64,000 bases of DNA, taken from an uncultured Clostridia bacterium (lineage in GTDB: Bacteria > Bacillota > Clostridia > Christensenellales > CAG-138). This document shows positions 33,021-41,382 of the stretch, piece by piece. The translations under genes and the position numbers were made by a program. Position 1 is the stretch's first letter, and every line of letters starts with the position of its first letter. The notes below the pieces were generated by a model. That model had not been told where the DNA came from. It saw only the letters and a program-made list of their open reading frames with translations, and did no database searches. The stretch is taken from the NCBI GenBank assembly GCA_946411635.1, contig CAMKES010000007.1:19075-83074 (forward strand), written 5' to 3'.

Positions 33021-33842
33021 ATGCTGTATTCGTTTCAACAGGGACTTCTGAACGCGCCGCCGAAGCGGGATCCGGACCGGAGGCTTCTGCTGCTGCCGGT
33101 CGAGGAGGTTCGCGTGCGGTCCGATCCACGCCGCGCGAACGAAGACCGCGCCGCGCTTTCCGAGCTGATGATCAGCATCGCGCAGGTCGGGCTCATCGAA
33201 CCGGTCGTCGTGCGGGAACGCCGCGAGGACGGCTACGAGCTGATCGCGGGCGCGCGGCGGCTCGCCGCGTGCAGGCTCCTGGGCCACCGCGAGATCCCCT
33301 GCATCGTCGTGCAGGCGGGCGACGAAAAAAGCGCGCTCCTCTCGCTTGCCGAAAACCTGCACCGGAAGGACCTTCACTACCTCGACGAGGCGGAACGGCT
33401 CAAGGCGCTGCTCGACCGCGGCACGCTCACGGAGGAACAGCTTCTGACGCGGATCGGCAAGAGCGAGCCGTATCTCGACAACCGTCTGCGGCTTCTGAAT
33501 CTTTCCACCGCCGTGCGCGCAAGGCTCCGGTCGGCAAATCTGTCGGAGCGGCATGCCCGCGCGCTGCTGCGCCTCAACGACGGGGAGCGGCAAAAACAGG
33601 CGCTCGACGTGATCGAGCGGCGGCACATGAACGCGCCCGCTGCCGAACGGCTCGTCGATTCCATGACGAACACCGCCGGCGCCGCGCCGATGCGCATCCT
33701 GCGCTTCTCCCGCGACTGCAGGCTGTTCGTGAACAGCGTCAAGACCTGCATCGAGCAGCTCGAGGGCTCCGGCATCACCGCCGCGATGGAGGAAACGCGC
33801 AGGGACGACGGCGTGGACCTGATCATCCGGGTACGGACGTAG
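33021..33842 (+). CDS. ParB/Noc-family DNA-binding protein
   Basis: A 273-residue ParB-like protein. N-terminal CTPase/ParB domain: LPVEEVRVRSDPRRANED, GLIEPVVVRER, catalytic-type box IAGARRLAACRLLG and ENLHRKDLHYLDEAERLKAL; central helix-turn-helix (EEQLLTRIGKSEPYLDNRL). No parA partner is adjacent, so this may be Noc (nucleoid occlusion) or an orphan Spo0J. ATG 33021 chosen because AAAGGAG lies 7 nt upstream. No parS search was possible. Confidence 0.85.
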   Translation: MLYSFQQGLLNAPPKRDPDRRLLLLPVEEVRVRSDPRRANEDRAALSELMISIAQVGLIEPVVVRERREDGYELIAGARRLAACRLLGHREIPCIVVQAGDEKSALLSLAENLHRKDLHYLDEAERLKALLDRGTLTEEQLLTRIGKSEPYLDNRLRLLNLSTAVRARLRSANLSERHARALLRLNDGERQKQALDVIERRHMNAPAAERLVDSMTNTAGAAPMRILRFSRDCRLFVNSVKTCIEQLEGSGITAAMEETRRDDGVDLIIRVRT

Positions 33843-33849
33843 AAACGCA

Positions 33850-33876
33850 AAAGACCGCAGCGGCGCTGCGGTCTTT
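33850..33876. terminator. Bidirectional terminator between parB-like and holA genes
   Basis: AAAGACCGCAGC (33850-33861) pairs with GCTGCGGTCTTT (33865-33876) around GGC. Convergent genes end on both sides. Confidence 0.85.
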
Positions 33877-33885
33877 GATTCGTTG

Positions 33886-34872
33886 TCAGAAGCTCCTGTG
33901 GATCGCGAGGAGCAGCGCGTCGGTTTCGTTCATAACGCCCTGTTTCATGCGGGCGTTGATCTCCGCAAAGGCGGCGACGGCAGCGCGGAGCCGTTCCGTC
34001 GGGACCTTCTGCGCGTTTTTGAGCGCGATCTCGGCGGCCTTCGGACTGCCGCCCATGGCCTTGATGATCTCGGGGCGGGTCCGGTTTTCGTCGAGCAGCT
34101 CGCGCGCGATCAGCATCTGCTTCAGGCGCCCTTCCAGGAACGCCGCCACGCGCAGCGGGTTTTCGCGGCCGTTCTTCATCGCCTCGGCGAGCATGCGCAT
34201 CGCGGTCTTTTTGTTGCCCGCCAGAAGCGCGTTCAGCATGGGAAAGACCTCGTATTCGACCGACGGCGTGACGACGAACTTCAGCACGTCGTTCGTGACG
34301 GTCCCGCCGCTGCCGACGTAATCGCAAAGCTTCGATACTTCGTTTTCGAGCCGGTACGCGTCGGTGCCGACCATGCCGATCAGCTGAAACGCCTCCGGAC
34401 GGTCGAGGCGCACGGAACGCAGCGCGCACGAACGCACGCACATTCTGACCGCGCGGTCTTCGGTGAGCGCGTCGAACGAAACGTACCGGTTCTTTTCCGC
34501 AAACAGCGAGACGAACGGCGTTTCCCTGCCCTTGCCGCGGCGCACGAACAGCACGATCGCATCGTTCGCGGCGAACAGCGAATCGAGTGCGCTGCGTTTT
34601 TTTAGCTCGTCAAAGAGCGCGGCGTCGTCAAATTCGGTAAAAACGGTGAGGCATTGCGCGTCGAACACCGGCACGGCGTGCGCGGCGTCGAGCACGGCGG
34701 ACGCGTCCGGCGACTTCAGGCGCTTCAGGTTCAGATCCGCGAATCCGGGATCCAGAAGCGCGGCGATCCGGTCGACCGCCTGCTGTTTGGTCAACTCCTC
34801 CGCTCCCTCGAAAAGATATGCGCCCGAAAGCGTCCGGGCCGTTGTTGCGTCGAACAATTCCTTCTCCGTCAT
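33886..34872 (-). CDS. holA: DNA polymerase III subunit delta
   Basis: A 328-residue clamp-loader subunit that opens the beta clamp. Family features: N-terminal YLFEGAEELTKQQAVDRI, DFAxLN-like FADLNLKRL, MLIVKExx-equivalent CLTVFTEFD, and the C-terminal segment EVFPMLNALLAGNKKTAMRM with MKQGVMNETDALLLAI at the end. Start at ATG 34872, which has no Shine-Dalgarno and lies 6 nt after a -10 box, so the mRNA is predicted leaderless. Confidence 0.87.
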   Translation of the reverse strand: MTEKELFDATTARTLSGAYLFEGAEELTKQQAVDRIAALLDPGFADLNLKRLKSPDASAVLDAAHAVPVFDAQCLTVFTEFDDAALFDELKKRSALDSLFAANDAIVLFVRRGKGRETPFVSLFAEKNRYVSFDALTEDRAVRMCVRSCALRSVRLDRPEAFQLIGMVGTDAYRLENEVSKLCDYVGSGGTVTNDVLKFVVTPSVEYEVFPMLNALLAGNKKTAMRMLAEAMKNGRENPLRVAAFLEGRLKQMLIARELLDENRTRPEIIKAMGGSPKAAEIALKNAQKVPTERLRAAVAAFAEINARMKQGVMNETDALLLAIHRSF

Positions 34873-34878
34873 ACCGGT

Positions 34879-34907
34879 ATTGTAACACAGAAAAAACTTT
34901 GATACAA
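34879..34907 (-). promoter_or_regulatory. Promoter of holA, leaderless geometry
   Basis: Read leftwards: -35 TTGTAT (34907-34902), 17-nt spacer, -10 TACAAT (34884-34879), then ACCGGT and the ATG at 34872. Confidence 0.7.
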
Positions 34908-34921
34908 CGGGAAAATAATCC

Positions 34922-34950
34922 TTGCAATGCGGAAAAAGATGTGATATAGT
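34922..34950 (+). promoter_or_regulatory. Promoter of rpsF-ssb-rpsR
   Basis: -35 TTGCAA (34922-34927), 17-nt spacer, -10 TATAGT (34945-34950). Predicted start near 34957, leaving a 58-nt leader. Confidence 0.8.
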
Positions 34951-34959
34951 ACGTAGGCT

Positions 34960-35000
34960 AACGGTCCTTCTTGCCTTCCAAAGAAGGCCACAAGTCCATA
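34960..35000 (+). ncRNA. Possible S6:S18 autoregulatory leader
   Basis: The leader can form CTTG-CCTTC (34969-34977) with GAAGG-CCA-CAAG (34982-34993), i.e. a two-part stem with a CCA bulge on the 3' side. The described S6:S18-binding leader has a stem with a CCG-type bulge before rpsF. Similarity of layout is suggestive only. Confidence 0.35.
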
Positions 35001-35014
35001 AGGAGGTGAAACAC

Positions 35015-35302
35015 ATGAATCAGTACGAAGTTTTGTACGTCATCACGCCCGAGCTCGATGAAGAAGCGGATAAGGTCGTCATGGATAAGTTTGCCGACAT
35101 TATCACCGCGAACGGCGGCGAGATCGAAAAGACCGATGTGTGGGGCAAGCGTCGCCTGGCATATCCGATCGATTACAAAACGGAGGGCTATTACGTTCTG
35201 GTCGTCTTCAACGCGAATCCCGAACTGCCCCGTGAGCTGGAGCGCAACATGCGCAACGATGAACGGCTCATCCGTTACATGGTCACGCGCAAGGAAGCAT
35301 AA
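35015..35302 (+). CDS. rpsF: 30S ribosomal protein S6
   Basis: 95 residues, starting MNQYEVLYVITPELDEE with the S6 patterns VWGKRRLAYPIDYKTEGYYV and DERLIRYMVTR. Binds S18 on the small-subunit platform. AAGGAGGTGA lies just upstream of the ATG. Conserved order rpsF-ssb-rpsR. Confidence 0.97.
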   Translation: MNQYEVLYVITPELDEEADKVVMDKFADIITANGGEIEKTDVWGKRRLAYPIDYKTEGYYVLVVFNANPELPRELERNMRNDERLIRYMVTRKEA

Positions 35303-35347
35303 CGAACCCAAAGGATCAAGCACGAAAGAAAGAAAGGAAACGAAAGC

Positions 35348-35767
35348 ATGAACAAGATTACTTTGATCGGCAACCTCACCAACGACCCCGACGTGCGCAG
35401 TACGCCCAGCGGCGTGACCGTCTGCACGTTTACCATCGCCGTTAACAGACGCTTCGCATCCCAGGGCGGTGAAAGACAAACCGACTTTTTCCGCATCAAC
35501 GCCTGGCGGCAGCTGGGCGACACCTGCGCGCGTTACCTGAGCAAAGGCCGCAAGGTCGCCGTCATCGGCGAGCTGCAGGCGCGCACCTATGAAGCCAAGG
35601 ACGGCACGACCCGTATGTCGCTCGACGTATCGGCCGACGAAGTCGAGTTCCTGACGCCGAAGAGCGCGGACGATTCCGGCAGCGGTTATTCCGCGCCGCG
35701 TCCCCAGGCAAATCCGCAGGATCTCGCCGGATTCACCGATATCAATTCCGACGACTTACCTTTCTAA
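35348..35767 (+). CDS. ssb: Single-stranded DNA-binding protein
   Basis: 139 residues: OB-fold N-terminal domain (MNKITLIGNLTNDPDVR, FFRINAWRQLGDTCARYLSK), short Gly/Ser/Pro linker, and the acidic C-terminal tip DINSDDLPF that recruits replication and repair proteins. AAAGGAAA-type site upstream; lies between rpsF and rpsR as usual. Confidence 0.97.
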   Translation: MNKITLIGNLTNDPDVRSTPSGVTVCTFTIAVNRRFASQGGERQTDFFRINAWRQLGDTCARYLSKGRKVAVIGELQARTYEAKDGTTRMSLDVSADEVEFLTPKSADDSGSGYSAPRPQANPQDLAGFTDINSDDLPF

Positions 35768-35788
35768 AAATCTTACAGGAGGCATCAC

Positions 35789-36031
35789 ATGGAAGATCGT
35801 AAACTGCGTCCCCGTCGTCCGAGAAGCAGACGCAAAGTTTGCCGTTTCTGCGTTGAGAAGGCCACGTCCATCGATTATAAGGACATTGCAAAGCTGAAGG
35901 GCTTCATTTCCGAAAGCGGAAAGATCATGCCCCGCCGCATGTCCGGCGTGTGCGCCGAGCATCAGCGCGATCTCGCGATCGCGATCAAGCGCGCGCGGAT
36001 CATGGCTCTGCTGCCCTACTGCGCAGAGTAA
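35789..36031 (+). CDS. rpsR: 30S ribosomal protein S18
   Basis: 80 residues with [33 protein letters not shown] and a C-terminal [13 protein letters not shown]. Cys pair CRFC with a later Cys (GVCAEH) suggests the zinc-binding (C+) form. GGAGG upstream. Last gene of the operon. Confidence 0.97.
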   Translation: MEDRKLRPRRPRSRRKVCRFCVEKATSIDYKDIAKLKGFISESGKIMPRRMSGVCAEHQRDLAIAIKRARIMALLPYCAE

Positions 36032-36063
36032 TTTATCAATCAGGTACCCAAGACCGCTTAGCA

Positions 36064-36090
36064 CGAGGCTCGCAGGAGCCTCGTTTTTTT
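36064..36090 (+). terminator. Terminator of rpsF-ssb-rpsR
   Basis: CGAGGCTC (36064-36071) pairs with GAGCCTCG (36076-36083), followed by seven T. Confidence 0.92.
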
Positions 36091-36114
36091 GCGCCGCGCA
36101 AAAAAAGAGCCGGC

Positions 36115-36153
36115 ATAAAAAACAGCCTGCCGGAAACGCATTTCGGCAGGCTG
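36115..36153 (-). terminator. Terminator of the dcw operon
   Basis: CAGCCTGCCG (36123-36132) pairs with CGGCAGGCTG (36144-36153); read leftwards the stem is followed by six T (36122-36115 region). It ends the leftward division cluster after ftsQ. Confidence 0.88.
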
Positions 36154-36160
36154 CGGTCGT

Positions 36161-37537
36161 TCAGCCGGTAAACGGGTCGTCCTGGTGCGGCATGGACGTG
36201 ACGCTCGGCTCGTCGGACGGCTCGTCCGACGGCGTCTCGACCGGTTCGTCGCCCGGTTCGGTCGGCGTTGCGTCCGGATCGGTCGGACCCGGCGTCACGG
36301 GAGGCGGCGTCGGCACGACGTACCCCGCCTCGAACGGCGAAACGGTGATGCCGCCCTTGCTGTACAGATAGATCGTGACGGTGGTATACCCCTTGCGAAC
36401 GTACGCGGAGGCTTCGTTCATGATCGTGTCCCAGTTCTTCTGCAGCCGGGAAAGCCACGTTTCGAGGTTTGCCGTGTCGCCGACCTCGATCGTGTACGGC
36501 ATGCCTTCGAGATACATGCGGATCTGCATCAGCTCCGTCATGTCGATGCGGCTGATGCGCGGCGTCCGTTCCAGCAGGTCGAGCTCCTTGAGCTTCTGCA
36601 GGATCCGGATCAGCGCGGCGACCTGAATGTCGCTTGAGTCGCCGAGCCGCGCGCCGTTGACCGCGCTTGAAATGCTCATGCCCTCGGCGATCAGAAGTCC
36701 GCCCACGTTTTCCGCTTCGGCGTTCAGAACGGTGCCGTTCTCGTCGATGATCGCGAAGTTCTCCTTGTCCGGACCCCAGCGCACGCACGCCGCTTCGGCG
36801 CGTTTGCTGACGGTGATTTTGATCGTAGACGGGAAGGAATAGCGCACGGTCGCGTCCAGATACGGATCGTTGTCGCGGATGCGCTGTTCGATGTCGCGCA
36901 TGCTCATGAGCAGCGCGCTGCGCTTGCCGATCTTCGTGTCAAGACCGGAAAGCTCGACGATCCGCTCCTCCGTATAGCCGGCCGGAACGTTGACCACTTC
37001 CACCTTCGACACGCGCGTGATGAACCACGTGAGACCCAGAAGTCCCGCGACCGCGAGCGCGCCCAGAACGAAGGTCGACGCGCTGCGGCGGCGTTTTTTC
37101 TTTCGCTCCGCCTTCCGGAGCGCGGCCTGCATCGCTTCCTCTTTGGCGCGTTTCTTCGCGCGGATCTCGGCGCGTCTTCTCGCTTCGTCGTATTCGCGCT
37201 TCGCCTCGGTGTCGTGCTCGACGACGGTCGTCGTCGCCTTCGGCACGTTCTTGCGCTTGCCGTAACGCGCGTTCTTTTTGCCGATCCGTCTGCCGTAGCG
37301 GTCGAACCGGAACGCGGGCTCCGTTTTATTCTGCTGCGGCGCGGGTTCGGAGGGCTCGTCCGCTTCGGGCGCGTCGATCGTTTCGGGCGCGTCCGGTTCG
37401 CCGGAGTCGTATTCCGGCTCCGGCTGCGGCGCGGGTTCGTCGTCGCCGAACAGATCGATCGTCGGCGTCGTGCCCGCGTCCCTGTCAAACAGGAAGCTCG
37501 CCTGCTCCCGTTTGCCGCGTTTTTTCTTCATCGTCAA
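36161..37537 (-). CDS. ftsQ: Cell division protein FtsQ/DivIB
   Basis: About 456-458 residues, bitopic membrane protein of the divisome. Long acidic then very basic cytosolic N-terminus (1-150), membrane helix FVLGALAVAGLLGLTWFI (about 156-173), POTRA domain (VSKVEVVNVPAGYTEERIVE) and FtsQ/DivIB domain, ending in a Pro/Asp/Glu/Thr-rich tail. Start is TTG 37537 (AAAGGAAG 6-8 nt upstream) or ATG 37531. It begins inside the 3' end of murA, an overlap of about 50 bp. Longer than E. coli FtsQ (276) because of both tails. Confidence 0.85.
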   Translation of the reverse strand: MTMKKKRGKREQASFLFDRDAGTTPTIDLFGDDEPAPQPEPEYDSGEPDAPETIDAPEADEPSEPAPQQNKTEPAFRFDRYGRRIGKKNARYGKRKNVPKATTTVVEHDTEAKREYDEARRRAEIRAKKRAKEEAMQAALRKAERKKKRRRSASTFVLGALAVAGLLGLTWFITRVSKVEVVNVPAGYTEERIVELSGLDTKIGKRSALLMSMRDIEQRIRDNDPYLDATVRYSFPSTIKITVSKRAEAACVRWGPDKENFAIIDENGTVLNAEAENVGGLLIAEGMSISSAVNGARLGDSSDIQVAALIRILQKLKELDLLERTPRISRIDMTELMQIRMYLEGMPYTIEVGDTANLETWLSRLQKNWDTIMNEASAYVRKGYTTVTIYLYSKGGITVSPFEAGYVVPTPPPVTPGPTDPDATPTEPGDEPVETPSDEPSDEPSVTSMPHQDDPFTG

Positions 37538-38792
37538 GGTTTTCTTCCTTTCGTGCGATCGACCCGCCGAGCGAGCCGATCACCTCGTCCATTCGTTCAT
37601 ATCCGCGCTCGATGCGCTCCGCATGCCCGATCACCGTCTCGCCTTCGGCAAAGAGCCCGGCGAGCACCAGCGCCGCGCCGCCGCGCAGGTCGTGCGCCGT
37701 GACCGATGCCCCGTGCAGACGCTCCGCGCCCGTGAGGATCGCCGTGCGGTCGAGGATGCGGTTTTTCGCACCCATTTTGTTCAGTTCCTGCGCGTGGCGG
37801 AACCGGTTTTCAAAAACGTTTTCCACGATCACCGAGGTCCCGTTCGCCCTGCTCAATACCGCGAACAGCAGCGGCTGCAGGTCGGTCGGAAAGCCCGGAT
37901 ACGGACGCGTTTCGGTAAAGCCGACGCTTCGGATCCGCTCCGGCGCGCGCACGCGCACCGAGCCGCGGCCGCGCGTGACCGCGCATCCGCTTTCCGTGAG
38001 CTTGGACAGAAGCGGCTCCACGGTTTCCGGCCGCGTGTCCGTGACCGTGACGTCGCCGCCGGTGATCGCCGCGGCGAGCAGGTACGTGCCCGTCACGATG
38101 CGGTCCGGCATGATGCGAAACGCCGTGCCGTGCCCGGTTTCGACGCCGTCGATCACGACCGTCGGCGTGCCCGCGCCGTCCACGCGAAAGCCGCAGGCGT
38201 TCAGAAACGCGCCGAGATCGGCGATCTCCGGCTCGCACGCCGCGTTGCGGATCGTCGTCCGCCCCTTTGCGCGGCAGGCGGCAAGCATGACGTTTTCGGT
38301 CGCGCCGACGCTCGGATACTCGAGGTCGACGACGGCGCCGGTCAGCTTTCCGCGGCAGACGATGCGTCCGCCCTGTTCCCGGATCTGCGCGTTCAGCCGC
38401 CGGAGACCTTTGAGATGCAGGTCGATCGGACGGTTGCCGATCTCGCAGCCGCCCGGATACGGCGCATCCGCCGCGCCGAAGCGCGAGAGCACCGAGCCGA
38501 GCAGAAAGATCGACGAGCGCAGTTCGCCCGAAAGCGCCGTCGGCAGCACCCAGTTTTCCGCCGTGCGGCTGTCGACGATCAGCGCGTTTGCGCCGCGCAC
38601 GACGGTCACGCCCAGCGCTTCGAGGATGCGCAGCATGTTCTCCACGTCGCGAAGCGCCGGACAGTTGGTAAGCGTGACGGGCTCCTCAACGAGAAGCGTC
38701 GCGGCGAGGATCGGCAGAGCGGCGTTTTTCGAGCCCTGCACCGGGACCGTTCCGGAGAGAACGGCGCCGCCGCGAATGATCCAATCTGACAT
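37485..38792 (-). CDS. murA: UDP-N-acetylglucosamine 1-carboxyvinyltransferase (dcw copy)
   Basis: About 435 residues. MSDWIIRGGAVLSG start, GSKNAALPILAA with the UDP-GlcNAc-binding Lys-Asn, and PEP loop GGCEIGNRPIDLH with catalytic Cys. Complete second copy (the other ends at 1205); the two differ clearly in sequence, as MurAA and MurAB types do. Start at 38792; an upstream ATG at 38813 lacks a ribosome binding site. C-terminus extends about 15 residues past the usual end and overlaps ftsQ. Confidence 0.93.
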   Translation of the reverse strand: MSDWIIRGGAVLSGTVPVQGSKNAALPILAATLLVEEPVTLTNCPALRDVENMLRILEALGVTVVRGANALIVDSRTAENWVLPTALSGELRSSIFLLGSVLSRFGAADAPYPGGCEIGNRPIDLHLKGLRRLNAQIREQGGRIVCRGKLTGAVVDLEYPSVGATENVMLAACRAKGRTTIRNAACEPEIADLGAFLNACGFRVDGAGTPTVVIDGVETGHGTAFRIMPDRIVTGTYLLAAAITGGDVTVTDTRPETVEPLLSKLTESGCAVTRGRGSVRVRAPERIRSVGFTETRPYPGFPTDLQPLLFAVLSRANGTSVIVENVFENRFRHAQELNKMGAKNRILDRTAILTGAERLHGASVTAHDLRGGAALVLAGLFAEGETVIGHAERIERGYERMDEVIGSLGGSIARKEENLDDEEKTRQTGAGELPV

Positions 38793-38850
38793 ATTCCCGA
38801 GTCCCTTCCGCATGATACTGCATCATATGCGGAGGGTTTGCGGTTCGTGC

Positions 38851-40011
38851 TTATCCGCGCGGGTTCGTATCGCGCGAGATGCTCAGAAGAAGACCCATTG
38901 CGGCAAGGAACACCAGAAGCGACGTGCCTCCCGCCGAGATGAACGGAAGCGCCTGCCCCGTCGTGGGCAGAAGCCCCGTGACGACGCCGATGTTGACGAA
39001 GACCTGGAACCCGAAAACGATCGAGATACCGGCCGCCAGCAGGCTTCCGAACCGGTTGCGGCAGCGCATCGCGATCACGATGCCGCGGAACACGATCCAG
39101 CCGTACATCAGAATGACGATCAGCCCGCCGACGAAGCCGAATTCCTCGCACAGGATCGCGAAGATGAAGTCCGACTCGCCGTAGGTCATGTACAGCAGCT
39201 TCTGATAGCTGTTGTTGAGGCCCTTGCCGAAGAAGCCGCCGGAGCCGATCGCATAATACGACTGCAGCAGCTGGTAGCCCGTGCCCTGCGGGTCGTTCTC
39301 CGGATTGGAGAACGACGTCATGCGCGCGACGCGGTACGGCTGGGAAAACGCCAGTACGAGCACCACGGCGACCGCAATGCCGCCGAGGATCAGAAGCTGC
39401 TTCCAGTCGCAGCCGCCGAGATACAGAAGCACGACGCCGATGAAGCCGATGATGACCGCCATGGACATGTTCGGCTGCAGCATGACGAGTCCCGCGATGA
39501 CGCCGATCGCGATCAGCATCGGAGCCATGCCGAAGCGGAACGTGTTCATTTCATTGCGGTGACGCGACATGTACGAGCACATGAAGATCATGAGACCGAA
39601 CTTCGCGAGCTCGCTCGGCTGGATCGAGATGCCGGCAAAGTTCAGCCAGCGCTTGCCGCCGTTCAGGTCCTGCCCCCACAGAAGGACCATGACGAGCAGG
39701 ATGATCGAGATCGCAAGGAACACCGAGCGCAGCCGCTCGATGACGCGGTAGTTGATCAGCGAGATGAGCAGCATGGTCGGATACCCGACGATCAGATACA
39801 CGAGCTGGCGCTTCAGATAATACGAGCTGTCGTTGTTTGCGCCGGAGTAGTGCTGCGCGTAGTAGTAGCTGGCGGAAAAGATCATGACGAGACCGAACGC
39901 GCACAGCACGGAAACCATGAGCAGGATGGAAAAATCCATCTTGCCGCGGGAAAGCCGCGCGGTCCGCATCCGCGTCAGGATCGATTCTTTTTTCGCCGTT
40001 CTTGCCGCCAT
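38851..40011 (-). CDS. ftsW: SEDS peptidoglycan polymerase FtsW
   Basis: A 386-residue polytopic protein with about ten membrane helices that polymerises lipid II at the septum with its partner PBP. Signature segments: GGKRWLNFAGISIQPSELAK, GTGYQLLQSYYAIGSGGFFG, and LLPTTGQALPFISAGGTSLL. In spore formers a paralogue is SpoVE; the position murD-ftsW-murA fits the dcw copy. Basic N-terminal 25 residues. Usually followed by murG, which is missing here. Confidence 0.93.
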   Translation of the reverse strand: MAARTAKKESILTRMRTARLSRGKMDFSILLMVSVLCAFGLVMIFSASYYYAQHYSGANNDSSYYLKRQLVYLIVGYPTMLLISLINYRVIERLRSVFLAISIILLVMVLLWGQDLNGGKRWLNFAGISIQPSELAKFGLMIFMCSYMSRHRNEMNTFRFGMAPMLIAIGVIAGLVMLQPNMSMAVIIGFIGVVLLYLGGCDWKQLLILGGIAVAVVLVLAFSQPYRVARMTSFSNPENDPQGTGYQLLQSYYAIGSGGFFGKGLNNSYQKLLYMTYGESDFIFAILCEEFGFVGGLIVILMYGWIVFRGIVIAMRCRNRFGSLLAAGISIVFGFQVFVNIGVVTGLLPTTGQALPFISAGGTSLLVFLAAMGLLLSISRDTNPRG

Positions 40012-40023
40012 TCTTCCTCCGGT

Positions 40024-41373
40024 TTATTCGTATGCGCGCGCGATCTCTTTGAATACTCTGCCGCGCGTTTCGTAATTGTCGAACATATCCCAGCTTGCGC
40101 ACGCCGGGCTCAGAAGCACGCAGTCGCCGCTTTCGGCGAGATCGCGCGCCTTGTCGACCGCGTCGCGGAACGTGTCCGCCGTGTGCATCAGATGCGCGTA
40201 CCCGTGCGCCTTCGCGCATTCGAGGATCTGGGCCTTCGTGTCGCCGAGCACGACGCACGCCTTGACGATCGGCGTGAACGCGTCGAACAGCTCGTCGAAG
40301 CCGATGTGCTTGTCGTAGCCGCCCAGCAGCAGGACCGTCGGCTTTTTCATCGCCTCGATCGCGCGGACCGTGCTCGCCGGATTCGTGCCCTTCGAATCGT
40401 TGATGTAATCGACGCCGCCCTTCGTGCAGACGTACTCGATGCGGTGCTCGACGCCCGCGAACGTGCGGAACACCTCGCGGATCGTTTCGGGCGCGATCCC
40501 CTGCGACAGCGCAAGCAGCGCGCAGAGCATGGCGTTTTCGAGGTTGTGTCCGCCGGGGATGCGGATCTCGTCCGCCGGCATCAGCTCGCGCTCCTCGCCG
40601 TTCATGCGGTAAACGAGCATGCCGTTCCGCACGAACATGCCGGTTTCGACCTCCGTTTTCCGCGAGAAGTACAGCACGTGCGCCGGCGTGCGGCTTGCGA
40701 AGCCGCGCACCGTTTCGTCGTCCCAGTTCAGAACGGCGTAATCGTCCGCGGTCTGATTGTCCAGGATCTTTGCCTTGGCTTCGATGTAGTTCTCCATCGT
40801 GCCGAAGTGGTCGAGGTGATCCGGCGTGATGTTGCATACGCCCGCCGCCTTCGCGTGGAAGCGGACGTTGCCCTCGAGCTGCAGCGCGGCCGTCTCCGCG
40901 ACGACCACGTCGCCGGGCTGCGTTTCGAGCGCGTGCGCCGAGATCGCGACGCCGATGTTGCCGAGCACGAAGGTCTTCCGCCCCGCCGCCTTGAACAGCT
41001 CGCCGGTGAGCGCGGTGCAGGTGGTCTTGCCGTTGGTGCCGGTGATGCAAACGAAGTCCGCCTTCGAATAGCGGTAGCCGAGCTCGATCTCGGAGATGAC
41101 CTCGATGCCGCGGCGCTTCGCCTCGACGATAAAGTTGCGCGTCATCGGAATGATCGGACTCGGGATCAGAAGGTCCACGCCGTCCAGCAGATCCATCGGG
41201 TTCGCGCCGAGCTTGACCTCGTACGCGATGCCGGAGAGCTGGTCGAACAGGCCCTTGATCTCGGGCTTCATGTCGTTGACGATGATGCGGTAATTGTCCT
41301 GATACAGAAGACGCGCCGCGGCGATGCCGCTCTTGGCCATGCCGACGATCAGCGCGGTTTTTTGCTTTGCCAT
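40024..41373 (-). CDS. murD: UDP-N-acetylmuramoyl-L-alanine--D-glutamate ligase
   Basis: A 449-residue Mur ligase adding D-Glu to UDP-MurNAc-L-Ala. Rossmann start ALIVGMAKSGIAAARLL, ATP loop GTNGKTTCTAL (112-122), NITPDHLDHFGTM, and HRIEYVCTKGGVDYINDSKGT, plus LLGGYDKH. The segment that is normally ELSSFQLE reads ETAALQLE (160-167), losing both Ser residues. Everything else looks intact, so it is probably active. Gap to mraY is 9 bp. Confidence 0.93.
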   Translation of the reverse strand: MAKQKTALIVGMAKSGIAAARLLYQDNYRIIVNDMKPEIKGLFDQLSGIAYEVKLGANPMDLLDGVDLLIPSPIIPMTRNFIVEAKRRGIEVISEIELGYRYSKADFVCITGTNGKTTCTALTGELFKAAGRKTFVLGNIGVAISAHALETQPGDVVVAETAALQLEGNVRFHAKAAGVCNITPDHLDHFGTMENYIEAKAKILDNQTADDYAVLNWDDETVRGFASRTPAHVLYFSRKTEVETGMFVRNGMLVYRMNGEERELMPADEIRIPGGHNLENAMLCALLALSQGIAPETIREVFRTFAGVEHRIEYVCTKGGVDYINDSKGTNPASTVRAIEAMKKPTVLLLGGYDKHIGFDELFDAFTPIVKACVVLGDTKAQILECAKAHGYAHLMHTADTFRDAVDKARDLAESGDCVLLSPACASWDMFDNYETRGRVFKEIARAYE

Positions 41374-41382
41374 AACTCCTCC

